The translations under genes were made by a program, and so were the position numbers. This document shows positions 6,035 to 13,947 of a stretch of 18,897 nt of DNA, piece by piece. Where the stretch lies: contig JAFADI010000001.1 in assembly GCA_023424965.1 (NCBI GenBank), positions 1 to 18,897 of the forward strand, in the 5' to 3' direction. Origin of the DNA: Bacillota bacterium (lineage in GTDB: Bacteria; Bacillota; Clostridia; Acetivibrionales; JAFADI01). Numbering within the stretch: the stretch's first letter is position 1; every line of letters begins with the position of its first letter. The notes beneath the pieces were generated by a model. That model worked only from the letters and a program-made list of their open reading frames with translations. It was not told the origin of the DNA and ran no database searches.

Positions 6035-8482
6035 ATGAACAAGGCTCAATTTAAAAAAATTATATCGGAAAAAGTTCTCATTCTTGATGGCGCTACAGGT
6101 ACGGAGCTGCAAAAAAGAGGGATGCCCACCGGTGTTTGCCCTGAGCAATGGGTTGTGGAAAACCCTGATGTAATTAAAGCTATACAGAAGGCATATATTG
6201 ACGCTGGTTCAAACATAGTTTATACCTGTACCTTCGGGGGAAACAGGATAAAACTTGAGGAATTCGGACTGGGAGATAAAGCTGTTGAAATGAACAGGCG
6301 GCTTGCACAGTTTTCAAAAGAAGCTGCTTCCGGCAAAGCCTTTGTTGCAGGAGATATAGGTTCAACCGGCAGGTTCATCAAACCGTTGGGTGATTTACCT
6401 TTTGAAGAATGTGTAAATATATATAAGGAACAGGTTCAGGGGCTGCTGGAGGGCGGAGTGGACCTCTTTGTCATAGAAACCATGCTGGATATACAGGAGG
6501 CAAGGGCTGCACTGCTGGCTGTAAAAGAAAGCTGTGACCTGCCGGTGCTTGTCAGTATGAGCTTTGATGACAGCAGGAGAACCCTTACGGGTTCAGATCC
6601 TGTGACGGCCCTCATCACCCTCCAGAGTCTTGGAGCGGATGCGGCAGGCTGCAACTGTTCCTCAGGACCCGCACAGATGGTGGAAATCATAAAAATGCTG
6701 AAGCCCTATGCCAGAATTCCAATCATGGCCAAACCCAATGCCGGTCTTCCCAAGCTGGTAAATGGCACCACAGTTTTTGACATGGGAGCGGAAGAGTTTG
6801 GAAGCTATGCCCTGAGATTTATAGAAGCAGGTGTAAATCTTATTGGAGGCTGCTGCGGTACTTCTCCGGAATATATCAGGCAGCTTCATATGGCAAGCAG
6901 CAATGCTACACCCCAAATGCCCCGGCCCAAACCCTTCAGTGCCGTAACCTCCTCGAGGAAAACAGCATTTTTCGGATTTGACATCCCTGTAGCTGTGGTG
7001 GGTGAGAGAATCAATCCCACAGGGAAGAAAAAGCTGCAGGCGGAGCTGAAGGAAGGTTTGTCCCATGAAGTTAGAAGGCTGGCTCTTGAGCAGGTTGAAA
7101 AGGGTGCCAGCATACTGGATGTCAATGTGGGAATGCCTGGCATTGACGAGAAGGAAACAATGCTGAGCACAATTTCCCTGCTTGGTGGAATATGTGAAAC
7201 GCCGCTATGCCTCGACTCATCTTCCCCTGAGGTGTTGGAGGCCGCTTTGAGGGTATATCCAGGAAGGGCTCTGATAAATTCCATCTCCCAGGAAAAGATA
7301 AAGCTTGAAAAACTTCTGCCTGTGGCTGCCAAATACGGTGCCATGTTCATCCTGCTTCCTTTGAGTGATGAGGGAGTTCCCGAGAAGGCGGAAGAAAGGA
7401 AGGAGATCGTCAGGAATGTGTTCAGTGAAGCGGAAGCCTATGGTTATCAAAAGACCGATATTGTGGTTGACGGTCTTGTGATGACGGTGTCATCCAACCA
7501 GGAAGCAGCTCGGGAGACCCTGCAGCTTATTGAGTGGTGCAGCAGGGAATTCGGCTGTGGAACAATCGTAGGGCTTTCCAATGTATCCTTCGGCTTACCT
7601 GAAAGAAGCTGGGTCAATGCTGCCTTTCTTACCATGGCAATAGGCAGGGGCCTTACGATGGCCATAGCAAACCCCTCAAGCGATTTGCTGATGAGCATTA
7701 AAATGGCCTGCGATGTATTGACGGTAAAGGACGCCAACAGCAGGAATTACATCCGGTATTTCAGCAATATTGAAAAGCCTGCGGCCGGTGAAAGCAGCCA
7801 GAACAAACCGGAAAAAAAAACGGGTGAACTGATTTATGATGCCGTGCTCAAAGGCGATAAGGATGGTATTCCAATGCTTATCGACAAGGCGCTGGTTGAA
7901 AGTATAGTTCCTTCCGATATTGTGGACGGTTTTCTTATTCCGGCCATTAACCAGGTAGGACGGCTTTTTGACGAAAAGAAGTACTTTCTGCCCCAATTGA
8001 TTCAGAGTGCAGAAGCCATGAAAAAGGGCTTTGATGTAGTCGAGCCTCTGTTGAAGCAGGACAAAAATGATAGGGACAAGGATGAGGTTATCATTGCTAT
8101 TGCCACAGTTAAAGGCGATATACATGACATAGGCAAAAATATTGTGGCACTGATGCTTAAAAACTATGGATTTAAGGTTCATGATCTGGGAAAGGACATC
8201 AGTGCGGAGAGAATCATTGACGAAGCTAAACAATTGGGAGCCCATATAATAGGACTGTCAGCTCTCATGACCACTACCATGGTGGAGATGAAAGAGGTCA
8301 TCAAGCTTGCACGGGATAACGGGTTAGTCTGTAAGTTTATGATTGGGGGAGCTGTAGTGGATGATGAGTACGCCAAAGAGATCGGCGCGGACGGGTATTC
8401 CAAGGATGCCTATGAGGCTGTAAAGCTTGCGAAAAGGCTTTCTGCGAAGATGATCGAAACAGCATCACAGGTTCAGAATTGA
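6035..8482 (+). CDS. metH: Cobalamin-dependent methionine synthase core, no activation domain
   Basis: An 815-residue enzyme that moves a methyl group from 5-methyltetrahydrofolate through cobalamin to homocysteine. Domains in order: homocysteine methyltransferase barrel (about 10-290) with zinc ligands Cys208 (GCNCSSGP), Cys273 and Cys274 (GGCCGTSP); folate-binding pterin domain (about 315-575), opening with VVGERINPTGKK; helical cap (about 595-680); and a cobalamin-binding Rossmann domain (about 685-805) with DIHDIG, where His697 is the lower cobalt ligand. It ends soon after the cobalamin domain, without the roughly 330-residue reactivation domain of E. coli MetH. That function sits in the preceding gene, an arrangement also known from Thermotoga. 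GGAAAGG lies upstream of the ATG at a somewhat long distance. All catalytic residues I can check are present. Confidence 0.95.
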   Translation: MNKAQFKKIISEKVLILDGATGTELQKRGMPTGVCPEQWVVENPDVIKAIQKAYIDAGSNIVYTCTFGGNRIKLEEFGLGDKAVEMNRRLAQFSKEAASGKAFVAGDIGSTGRFIKPLGDLPFEECVNIYKEQVQGLLEGGVDLFVIETMLDIQEARAALLAVKESCDLPVLVSMSFDDSRRTLTGSDPVTALITLQSLGADAAGCNCSSGPAQMVEIIKMLKPYARIPIMAKPNAGLPKLVNGTTVFDMGAEEFGSYALRFIEAGVNLIGGCCGTSPEYIRQLHMASSNATPQMPRPKPFSAVTSSRKTAFFGFDIPVAVVGERINPTGKKKLQAELKEGLSHEVRRLALEQVEKGASILDVNVGMPGIDEKETMLSTISLLGGICETPLCLDSSSPEVLEAALRVYPGRALINSISQEKIKLEKLLPVAAKYGAMFILLPLSDEGVPEKAEERKEIVRNVFSEAEAYGYQKTDIVVDGLVMTVSSNQEAARETLQLIEWCSREFGCGTIVGLSNVSFGLPERSWVNAAFLTMAIGRGLTMAIANPSSDLLMSIKMACDVLTVKDANSRNYIRYFSNIEKPAAGESSQNKPEKKTGELIYDAVLKGDKDGIPMLIDKALVESIVPSDIVDGFLIPAINQVGRLFDEKKYFLPQLIQSAEAMKKGFDVVEPLLKQDKNDRDKDEVIIAIATVKGDIHDIGKNIVALMLKNYGFKVHDLGKDISAERIIDEAKQLGAHIIGLSALMTTTMVEMKEVIKLARDNGLVCKFMIGGAVVDDEYAKEIGADGYSKDAYEAVKLAKRLSAKMIETASQVQN

Positions 8483-8547
8483 TAAAATATATTGTGAAAA
8501 TGAAAGATCCCCTTACCTGCAAGAAAGAAAACTATCGTGGTTTTAAA

Positions 8548-8570
8548 CAGGGGCTATAGGCTGCCCCCTG
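8548..8570 (-). terminator. Possible terminator of the TIGR01212 radical-SAM gene
   Basis: CAGGGGC (8548-8554) pairs with GCCCCCTG (8563-8570) with one bulged base. On the minus strand the stem is followed by TTTAAAA. It overlaps the stop codon of the minus-strand gene. The weak T-tract keeps confidence modest. Confidence 0.4.
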
Positions 8571-9492
8571 GATGCTTGCATCCCTGAAACATACCTTGCT
8601 TGGTCATATAGTGAAGCAGGCCGTTAAGGACATGGCGTTTATGCCCACTCCATTTTGGGGCAATCAAGTGCTTATGATCGCCATCTCCGGTTACCCTGTG
8701 AATAACCATATTTTCAGGCATCCGGGCAATTGCCTCTGCCACCCATTTTATATAAGCTGCTTCATCTAACAAAGGAAAGGGCTCTGCCAGATATTCTTTA
8801 TATAAGGGAGTATCTTCCAATATATGCAGCATGGCCATCTTGATGCCGCTTACCGGCTGTCCTGCCATATAGTCGACGGTTGCCATGAAATCCTCATAAG
8901 TCTCACCCATGAGTCCGACAATCAGGTGGACAACCACCGGAATATTGACTTGATTCAACCGCAGAACAGCACTTTCGTAAACAGGCAATTCATATCCCCG
9001 CTTAAAAAGATTTGCTGTCTTCTGATGGATGGTTTGAAGCCCGAGTTCCACCCATAAGGGTTTGATTTTGGATAAATGCCCAAGCTCTTTAACCATCTTC
9101 TCGGAAAGACAATCCGGCCTCGTACCGATGGCCAGCCCCAGAACTCTCTCATCGGCGAGGATTTCTTCATAGACAGGCACCAGGCGATCCACGGGTCCAT
9201 AAGTGTTGGTAAAGGATTGCAAATAGGCGATATAACCCTTTGAATTGCTTTTTGCGGTGACCCTTTGAATGGCTGAATCAATTTTTTTATGAATGTCCAT
9301 GGGTCCTGCGACGGCAAAATCGCCGGAGCCCTTTGCAGAACAAAAGGTGCAGCCACCCGTGCCCTTGCTGCCATCCCGGGTAGGACAGGTGCAACCGATA
9401 TCCAGTGAGATTTTGTAGACTTTATGGCCAAAGATTTGCTGATAGTAATGATTGACGGAATAATACGGTTTGTGGTCCGGCCAGAATTTCAT
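8554..9492 (-). CDS. TIGR01212-type radical SAM protein (YtqA/MnmL-like)
   Basis: A 312-residue cytoplasmic radical-SAM enzyme. The 4Fe-4S cysteines lie in the spaced pattern typical of the TIGR01212 (YhcC/YtqA) group: Cys34 or Cys36 in DIGCTCPTRDG, then Cys48 and Cys51 in GGCTFC. SAM-domain strands follow, with IAYLQSFTNTYGP, LAIGTRPDCL and WVELGLQT. B. subtilis YtqA (MnmL) works with the methylase MnmM in making mnm5s2U at the tRNA wobble position. Whether this protein does the same is inference, since no mnmM-like gene is adjacent. The ATG at 9492 is chosen because AAGAGGTG lies just before it. The longer reading frame reaching 9543 has no ribosome binding site. It is divergent from the DUF512 gene across about 185 bases. 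Confidence 0.88.
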   Translation of the reverse strand: MKFWPDHKPYYSVNHYYQQIFGHKVYKISLDIGCTCPTRDGSKGTGGCTFCSAKGSGDFAVAGPMDIHKKIDSAIQRVTAKSNSKGYIAYLQSFTNTYGPVDRLVPVYEEILADERVLGLAIGTRPDCLSEKMVKELGHLSKIKPLWVELGLQTIHQKTANLFKRGYELPVYESAVLRLNQVNIPVVVHLIVGLMGETYEDFMATVDYMAGQPVSGIKMAMLHILEDTPLYKEYLAEPFPLLDEAAYIKWVAEAIARMPENMVIHRVTGDGDHKHLIAPKWSGHKRHVLNGLLHYMTKQGMFQGCKHPGGSL

Positions 9493-9613
9493 ATCGCACC
9501 TCTTATGAAGAAAGAATAGAATGAGTCCAATATATTTTAACATGTCCTTAAAGCGGCGTCATTATAAGATTGTTTTTCGATAGGACTTGTAAATACCAGG
9601 TCATGCCAAACTG

Positions 9614-9642
9614 TTGTCAAGACTTGTCAGGTAAAGTAAAAT
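9614..9642 (+). promoter_or_regulatory. Promoter of the DUF512 radical-SAM gene
   Basis: TTGTCA (9614-9619), a 17-base spacer and TAAAAT (9637-9642) form a good vegetative promoter. The transcript would start about 30 bases before the chosen ATG at 9678. This also argues against any upstream start in the same frame, such as 9570, which would lie before the promoter. Confidence 0.55.
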
Positions 9643-9677
9643 GGAGAATGATTATATGCCATAAAAGGATTGAAGAA

Positions 9678-10982
9678 ATGAGCAACAAAATATCAAAGAT
9701 TATAAGTGGAAGTATTGCCGAAGAGTTGGAGATAGAAGCCGGAGATATCTTGATCAGCATCAATGGCACCGAAATCAGGGATATCATCGATTATAAATTT
9801 CTGTTGGCGGACGATTACCTGGAAGTTGAAATAGAAAAGAAAAATGGTGAGCTTTGGACCCTGGAAGTTGAAAAGGAATATGAAGAAGATTTAGGCATTG
9901 AATTCGAAAAAGGAATTATGGATGAAGCCCGGAGCTGCTGCAATCATTGCCTTTTTTGCTTTATTGACCAGCTGCCGAAGGGAATGCGGAAAAGCTTGTA
10001 TTTCAAGGATGATGATTCAAGATTGTCTTTCCTTCAAGGGAATTTTGTAACCTTGACCAATATGAAGGACGAGGATATAGACAGGATCATCCGGTATAGA
10101 ATCAGTCCCATCAATGTTTCAGTGCATACAACGAATCCGGAACTCAGAAAAAGGATGCTAAACAACAGATTCGCGGGAAACGTGTACAAAAGACTTGAGA
10201 AACTGGCGGCTGCAGGGATTAAATTGAACTGTCAGATCGTATTATGTCCCGGGTACAATAATGGCGAGGAATTGATTAAAACGGTCAATGACCTGTATAA
10301 GCTGTATCCTTCGATTGAGAATGTGGCGGCAGTGCCGGTGGGAGTCACCAGGTTCAGGAAAAATTCAAATGAAATCACCTTGTATAACGCTGAAAGTGCC
10401 AAAGCGGAACTTGATAACATCCGTGAATTCCAGCAAAAAGCTTTGAAGGAGATCGGAACGCCCTTCATCCGGTTGGCAGATGAGTTTTACGTGTTGTCGG
10501 GAAGTGAAATTCCGGATACTGAATTCTATGGAGAATTTGAACAGATTGAGGACGGGATCGGCATGATCCGGTTTTTCAGGGATAGCATCACTAAAAATCT
10601 AAAAAAGCTTAAAAGGGAAGGGAAAGGCTCATTTACTTTAATCACCGGCGTTTCGGCATATAATGAGATACTGTGGGCTGCAAAAGCCATTGAAGGAAAA
10701 AACAACAAGATTAAGATCAAGGTCCACAAAATTATAAATTATTTTTTTGGTGAAACCATTACGGTAGCCGGTTTGCTGACCGGTCAGGATATTATGAAGC
10801 AAATACAAATTGATGATGTTTCAGATTATATCATCATGTCCAGAAATATGTTTAAAACCGGTGAGGACATCATGCTGGATGATGTTACTGTGGATGAGCT
10901 GGAGAAATATTTCAGGAAAAAAATATTAATCTGCGATTATAAAGGGGAAGACTTAATTCAGCTTATTAATGAGCATATTTAA
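9678..10982 (+). CDS. DUF512 PDZ/radical-SAM protein
   Basis: A 434-residue protein of the DUF512 family. An N-terminal PDZ-like domain (about 1-75) contains AEELEIEAGDILISING. It is followed by a CxxxCxxC cluster-binding loop (Cys87, Cys91, Cys94) leading into FIDQLPKGMRKSLYFKDDD, then a radical-SAM-like barrel with VSVHTTNPELRKRML and LNCQIVLCPGYNNG. The C-terminal DUF512 region starts near VPVGVTRFR and runs past YGEFEQIEDGIGMIRFF. The function of the family is not established. The PDZ-like part suggests that it binds another protein or peptide. AAAAGGA (9663-9669) sits eight bases before ATG 9678, and a matching promoter lies just upstream. The frame is open further upstream, but that part has no translation signal. 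Length and domain order are normal for the family. Confidence 0.88.
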   Translation: MSNKISKIISGSIAEELEIEAGDILISINGTEIRDIIDYKFLLADDYLEVEIEKKNGELWTLEVEKEYEEDLGIEFEKGIMDEARSCCNHCLFCFIDQLPKGMRKSLYFKDDDSRLSFLQGNFVTLTNMKDEDIDRIIRYRISPINVSVHTTNPELRKRMLNNRFAGNVYKRLEKLAAAGIKLNCQIVLCPGYNNGEELIKTVNDLYKLYPSIENVAAVPVGVTRFRKNSNEITLYNAESAKAELDNIREFQQKALKEIGTPFIRLADEFYVLSGSEIPDTEFYGEFEQIEDGIGMIRFFRDSITKNLKKLKREGKGSFTLITGVSAYNEILWAAKAIEGKNNKIKIKVHKIINYFFGETITVAGLLTGQDIMKQIQIDDVSDYIIMSRNMFKTGEDIMLDDVTVDELEKYFRKKILICDYKGEDLIQLINEHI

Positions 10983-11038
10983 TTTGATGGCTCTTGAAGC
11001 CAGCACTTCTATGGCATTTTGGGCATTTTCAATTATGA

Positions 11039-11296
11039 ATAGTTTCTACCATATGCTCTCGATTGGAACAAGCGGGGCTTATTGAGCGGTTTCGCCAAAA
11101 GGAAGATCAACGGGTCGTAAAAATCCAATTGACAACAACTGCGCAAGATAAAATGGACGGGATAAAATCAAACGTTGCAAAGTTTCAGGATTTGGTTTTT
11201 AAGAATGTTACAGAAGACGATCTAAAAGACATTGTTCTTGGACTTGCAAAATATAACAATTTATTAGATATTGCATTCATACAGGAAAACATATGA
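11039..11296 (+). pseudogene. Truncated MarR-family regulator, C-terminal half only
   Basis: The frame is open from 11039 and reads STICSRLEQAGLIERF, then QKEDQRVVKIQLT. This is the end of the recognition helix and the beta-wing (D-x-R motif) of a MarR-type winged helix. The C-terminal dimerisation helices follow to 11296. The first 60 or so residues of a MarR protein are missing, and only 56 bases separate the preceding gene's stop from the open frame. A TTG at 11063 could be read as a start, but it has no ribosome binding site and would give a protein without an intact DNA-binding domain. Intact MarR genes often control an adjacent oxidoreductase, and an SDR gene follows 34 bases downstream, so this is probably the relic of its regulator. 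Confidence 0.7.
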
Positions 11297-11330
11297 GTTT
11301 CAGTTCGTTCTATATGAAAGGATGATAGTA

Positions 11331-12170
11331 ATGAAAACAATTTTAATTACAGGTGGAACAAGCGGAATTGGCAAAGGGATTGCCATGCATTATATAAAAA
11401 ACGGTGACCGTGTCATCGTAATTGGAAATTCAATGGCTAATGAGGAAGCATTTTATAAGGAAGCCAGAAACATGGGCGCACAGGAGCGGGCGATTTATTT
11501 CAAAGCAGATTTAAGTTTGATACAAGAAAACCGGCGGATTGTAGAAGAAGTCAGGAACAAATTCTCGACCTTGGATGTATTAGTCCTTTGTGCCCAAAAT
11601 CAGAAAAAGCGTACGACAGTTATCAAAACAGCAGAAGGCGTTGAGCTCTCTTTTGGGCTTTATTACCTGAGCCGTTATATACTTAGCTATGGCTTGAAAG
11701 ACTGTCTGGAGAATGCATCAGAACCTGTTATTGTTAACGTCTGTGCCCCGGGTATGAAGGGAACCGTTAATTGGGATGATTTGCAGACTGAAAAAAACTA
11801 CAGCAGCATAAAAGCAATCATGCATGGGAGCAGGCTGAATGATTTATTGGGTGTTTCTTTTGCAGAAAATAATAACGGGACAAAAATTAAATATATCCTG
11901 TTCAATCCAGGGGCCGTTCAGACCAGTGGAGCTATGGAAGCCTTTGAACAGCCGGTAATAAGAACGGCAATCAAAATGCTATATAAAATAATAGGAAAAC
12001 CCGTAGAAAAAGCAATTGAACCTATTATTAAGCTTATGGAAAACCCTCCGTCAGTGCCGTTATCTGCTTTTATGCAGGCCAAAGAAGTGAGCCTGACCAT
12101 GGGGACTTTCAGCAAAGATGGAGCTAAAAAACTCCATGTGATAACGCAAGAATTAATTGAGAACTTATAA
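11331..12170 (+). CDS. Short-chain dehydrogenase/reductase family protein
   Basis: A 279-residue Rossmann-fold oxidoreductase. The nucleotide-binding loop GGTSGIGKGIA is at residues 8-18, and the YxxxK active-site motif is YSSIK, Tyr157-Lys161. The usual catalytic serine strand reads VNVCAPG (about 135-141), so the expected serine is not at its normal place. The NNAG motif is replaced by LCAQN (about 86-90). The protein may therefore be a weakly active or divergent member. Substrate and cofactor preference (NAD or NADP) cannot be assigned. ATG 11331 is chosen because GAAAGGA (11317-11323) lies seven bases before it. The longer frame starting at 11271 overlaps the MarR stump. A MarR relic upstream suggests that the gene was once regulated by it. 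Confidence 0.8.
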   Translation: MKTILITGGTSGIGKGIAMHYIKNGDRVIVIGNSMANEEAFYKEARNMGAQERAIYFKADLSLIQENRRIVEEVRNKFSTLDVLVLCAQNQKKRTTVIKTAEGVELSFGLYYLSRYILSYGLKDCLENASEPVIVNVCAPGMKGTVNWDDLQTEKNYSSIKAIMHGSRLNDLLGVSFAENNNGTKIKYILFNPGAVQTSGAMEAFEQPVIRTAIKMLYKIIGKPVEKAIEPIIKLMENPPSVPLSAFMQAKEVSLTMGTFSKDGAKKLHVITQELIENL

Positions 12171-12229
12171 AACAGTGCCTCAAAAACGGGGCGTTATAAA
12201 AACAATAAGCCAAAGGAAGTCAACGGCAT

Positions 12230-12916
12230 ATGAGCACTATTTTACTGATTGAGGATAACGAAAGCTTGCAGAAATATATTCGGGAATACTTGAACGCATA
12301 CGGTTTTGAAGTACATGTACTAAACGATTACGATATGCTTTATGAAACAATTAGTGCAGTATCACCGAGGCTCATTCTCCTGGATGTCACATTACCTAAG
12401 TTTGATGGATTCTACTACCTGAAAATGATCAGGAAGCAATACGCGACCCCCGTCATAATTATTTCCGCACGAAGTGAGGAAAGTGACCAGATACGCGGCA
12501 TTGAAAACGGTGCGGATGATTATATCACGAAGCCTTTTTCCATCGGCGTGCTGCTTGCGAAAATAAACGCCATGCTGCGCAGGGAGACAGAGCAGCAAAA
12601 GAGTGTCATATCCATCGACGGGATCTGTTTGAATGAAGATACGATGAGTGTATCGTATAAAGGCACAGGAACGGAGCTTTCAAAAAATGAATACCGGGTA
12701 CTCCGGTTACTCATGAAAAACGCCGGGCAAATCGTCAGCCGTGAACAGCTTCTGGAAGAGCTTTGGGACGATGTGAGTTTTGTTGATGACAATACCTTGA
12801 CCGTAAATATTACCCGCGTGAAAAAGAAGCTTATGGGGCTGGGACTCCAAAACCGTATTGAAACGAAAATGGGTGTAGGATATGTATTTGATTCGGCTGC
12901 TGCGCAAAACGATTGA
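12230..12916 (+). CDS. OmpR-family response regulator (BceR-like)
   Basis: A 228-residue two-domain DNA-binding regulator. The receiver domain (about 1-115) has acidic residues Glu8-Asp9, phosphorylation site Asp52 (LLDVTLP), switch Ser79 and Lys101 (ITKPFS). A winged-helix effector domain (about 125-225) contains LSKNEYRVLRLLMKNAG and VDDNTLTVNITRVKKKL. Sequence and context match regulators that pair with intramembrane-sensing kinases and BceAB-type transporters for antimicrobial peptides. AAAGGA lies upstream of the ATG at about 12 bases. The gene overlaps the kinase gene by 35 bases, so the two must be co-expressed. The likely target is the downstream ATPase promoter, where an 11-base-period direct repeat is visible. 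Confidence 0.92.
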   Translation: MSTILLIEDNESLQKYIREYLNAYGFEVHVLNDYDMLYETISAVSPRLILLDVTLPKFDGFYYLKMIRKQYATPVIIISARSEESDQIRGIENGADDYITKPFSIGVLLAKINAMLRRETEQQKSVISIDGICLNEDTMSVSYKGTGTELSKNEYRVLRLLMKNAGQIVSREQLLEELWDDVSFVDDNTLTVNITRVKKKLMGLGLQNRIETKMGVGYVFDSAAAQND

Positions 12917-13865
12917 CAGTGAGAGGAAGGCTATTATTTTTTATCTTGTAAATACTGCCTTCCTTCTTTTGATTTTTAATCTTACTTTGACGAAAAGCGC
13001 AATTGTCTATCCTGCACTGATCAGCCTGACGATATTGGCGGCTTACCTGACTGTTAAAGCTGTGATGATGCACAACTTTTTGAATAGTTTAGACAGCGCG
13101 AGGCACAGTAAGGGCTATAAATCATATCCAGAAACTTGCAAAGAGGCCCTTGTCTTTGAAGTGATTGAGGACATCCATGCGCATTATAATGATATGATCA
13201 TTGCCATGAATGATAAGTCGAACGGTCGCAATTCGATGTTCTCCAGTTTTATCCATAACATGAAAACCTCTCTGGCTGTTATTGAGCTTGCCTGTGCCAA
13301 TCCATCCAAAGATGCCCTTGGCGATATTGCTCTGGAAAATGAAAAGCTGAAAAGAAATCTGGAACAAGCGCTGAATATCCTGCGGCTTGATGAATTCTCT
13401 AATGATTATGTGCCGGAGCGTGTTGATCTTCACTTGTTGGTCAGCACGGTTATCAATGAAAAGAAACGCGACTTTATCTATGCAGGCGTGTATCCAAAGC
13501 TTCGCGGCGAACCCACCTATGTTTACACGGACAAAAAGTGGTGCGCCTATATCTTGGAACAAATTATCGCAAATGCAATCAAGTATAGCCTTCCAGGCAA
13601 AAATATCTATATAGAAATAACTCCGGGTGAAAAACGCACGGTACTGACAATACGCGATGAAGGCATCGGTATCGAAGCTGAAGATATTCCAAGAGTTTTC
13701 GAGTTGTTCTATACGGGTAAAAATGGGCGGGACCATAAAGCCGCCACAGGAATAGGTCTTTTTATGGTCAAACACATTGCAAAGCAGCTTGGCATTGAGG
13801 TAAAGCTGACCTCGGCCGCAGGTGAAGGAACAAGCGTTCGTTTGTCTTTTCTTTCAAAACTGTAA
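12882..13865 (+). CDS. Intramembrane-sensing histidine kinase (BceS-like)
   Basis: A 327-residue kinase with two close membrane segments (about 17-35 and 43-63) and almost no external loop, the hallmark of kinases that read the state of a partner ABC transporter rather than a ligand directly. The phosphorylated residue is His125 in FIHNMKTSL. The ATPase part has the N box (IIANAIKYS, Asn231), DEGIG (259-263), the FELFYTGKNGR motif and TGIGLFMVKHIA (289-300). All are intact. The ATG at 12882 lies inside the end of the regulator gene (35-base overlap). Its ribosome binding site is weak, consistent with coupled translation. The partner transporter is encoded immediately downstream. Confidence 0.92.
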   Translation: MYLIRLLRKTIDSERKAIIFYLVNTAFLLLIFNLTLTKSAIVYPALISLTILAAYLTVKAVMMHNFLNSLDSARHSKGYKSYPETCKEALVFEVIEDIHAHYNDMIIAMNDKSNGRNSMFSSFIHNMKTSLAVIELACANPSKDALGDIALENEKLKRNLEQALNILRLDEFSNDYVPERVDLHLLVSTVINEKKRDFIYAGVYPKLRGEPTYVYTDKKWCAYILEQIIANAIKYSLPGKNIYIEITPGEKRTVLTIRDEGIGIEAEDIPRVFELFYTGKNGRDHKAATGIGLFMVKHIAKQLGIEVKLTSAAGEGTSVRLSFLSKL

Positions 13866-13915
13866 GGTTATTGTAAGCCATATCAATTTTTATTTTATGA
13901 CCTTTTCGCTATACT
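13861..13915 (+). promoter_or_regulatory. Candidate regulated promoter of the BceAB-like genes
   Basis: TGTAAG occurs at 13861-13866 and again at 13872-13877, an exact direct repeat with an 11-base period, as expected for tandem OmpR-family half-sites on one face of the helix. A TATACT -10 element follows at 13910-13915 with no good -35 hexamer, which fits a promoter needing an activator. The ATPase start is 33 bases beyond the -10. The repeat overlaps the kinase stop codon. Confidence 0.5.
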
Positions 13916-13947
13916 AACGTTATGCTAAAGCAAAAGGGGATGAAATT

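Noticed and set aside
6662..8245. Long minus-strand open frames inside the methionine synthase gene
   Set aside because: They are antisense to a clearly conserved enzyme, lack ribosome binding sites and have biased composition. They are shadows of the real gene.
9570..9677. N-terminal extension of the DUF512 protein
   Set aside because: It would start before the promoter at 9614-9642 and has no ribosome binding site. ATG 9678 has a good one.
10988..11002. Hairpin TGGCT-CTTGA-AGCCA as terminator of the DUF512 gene
   Set aside because: It has only five pairs and no T-tract follows.
12175..12200. Hairpin GCCTC...GGGGC as terminator of the SDR gene
   Set aside because: The stem depends on several G-U pairs and is followed by ATAAAAAC rather than a T-tract.
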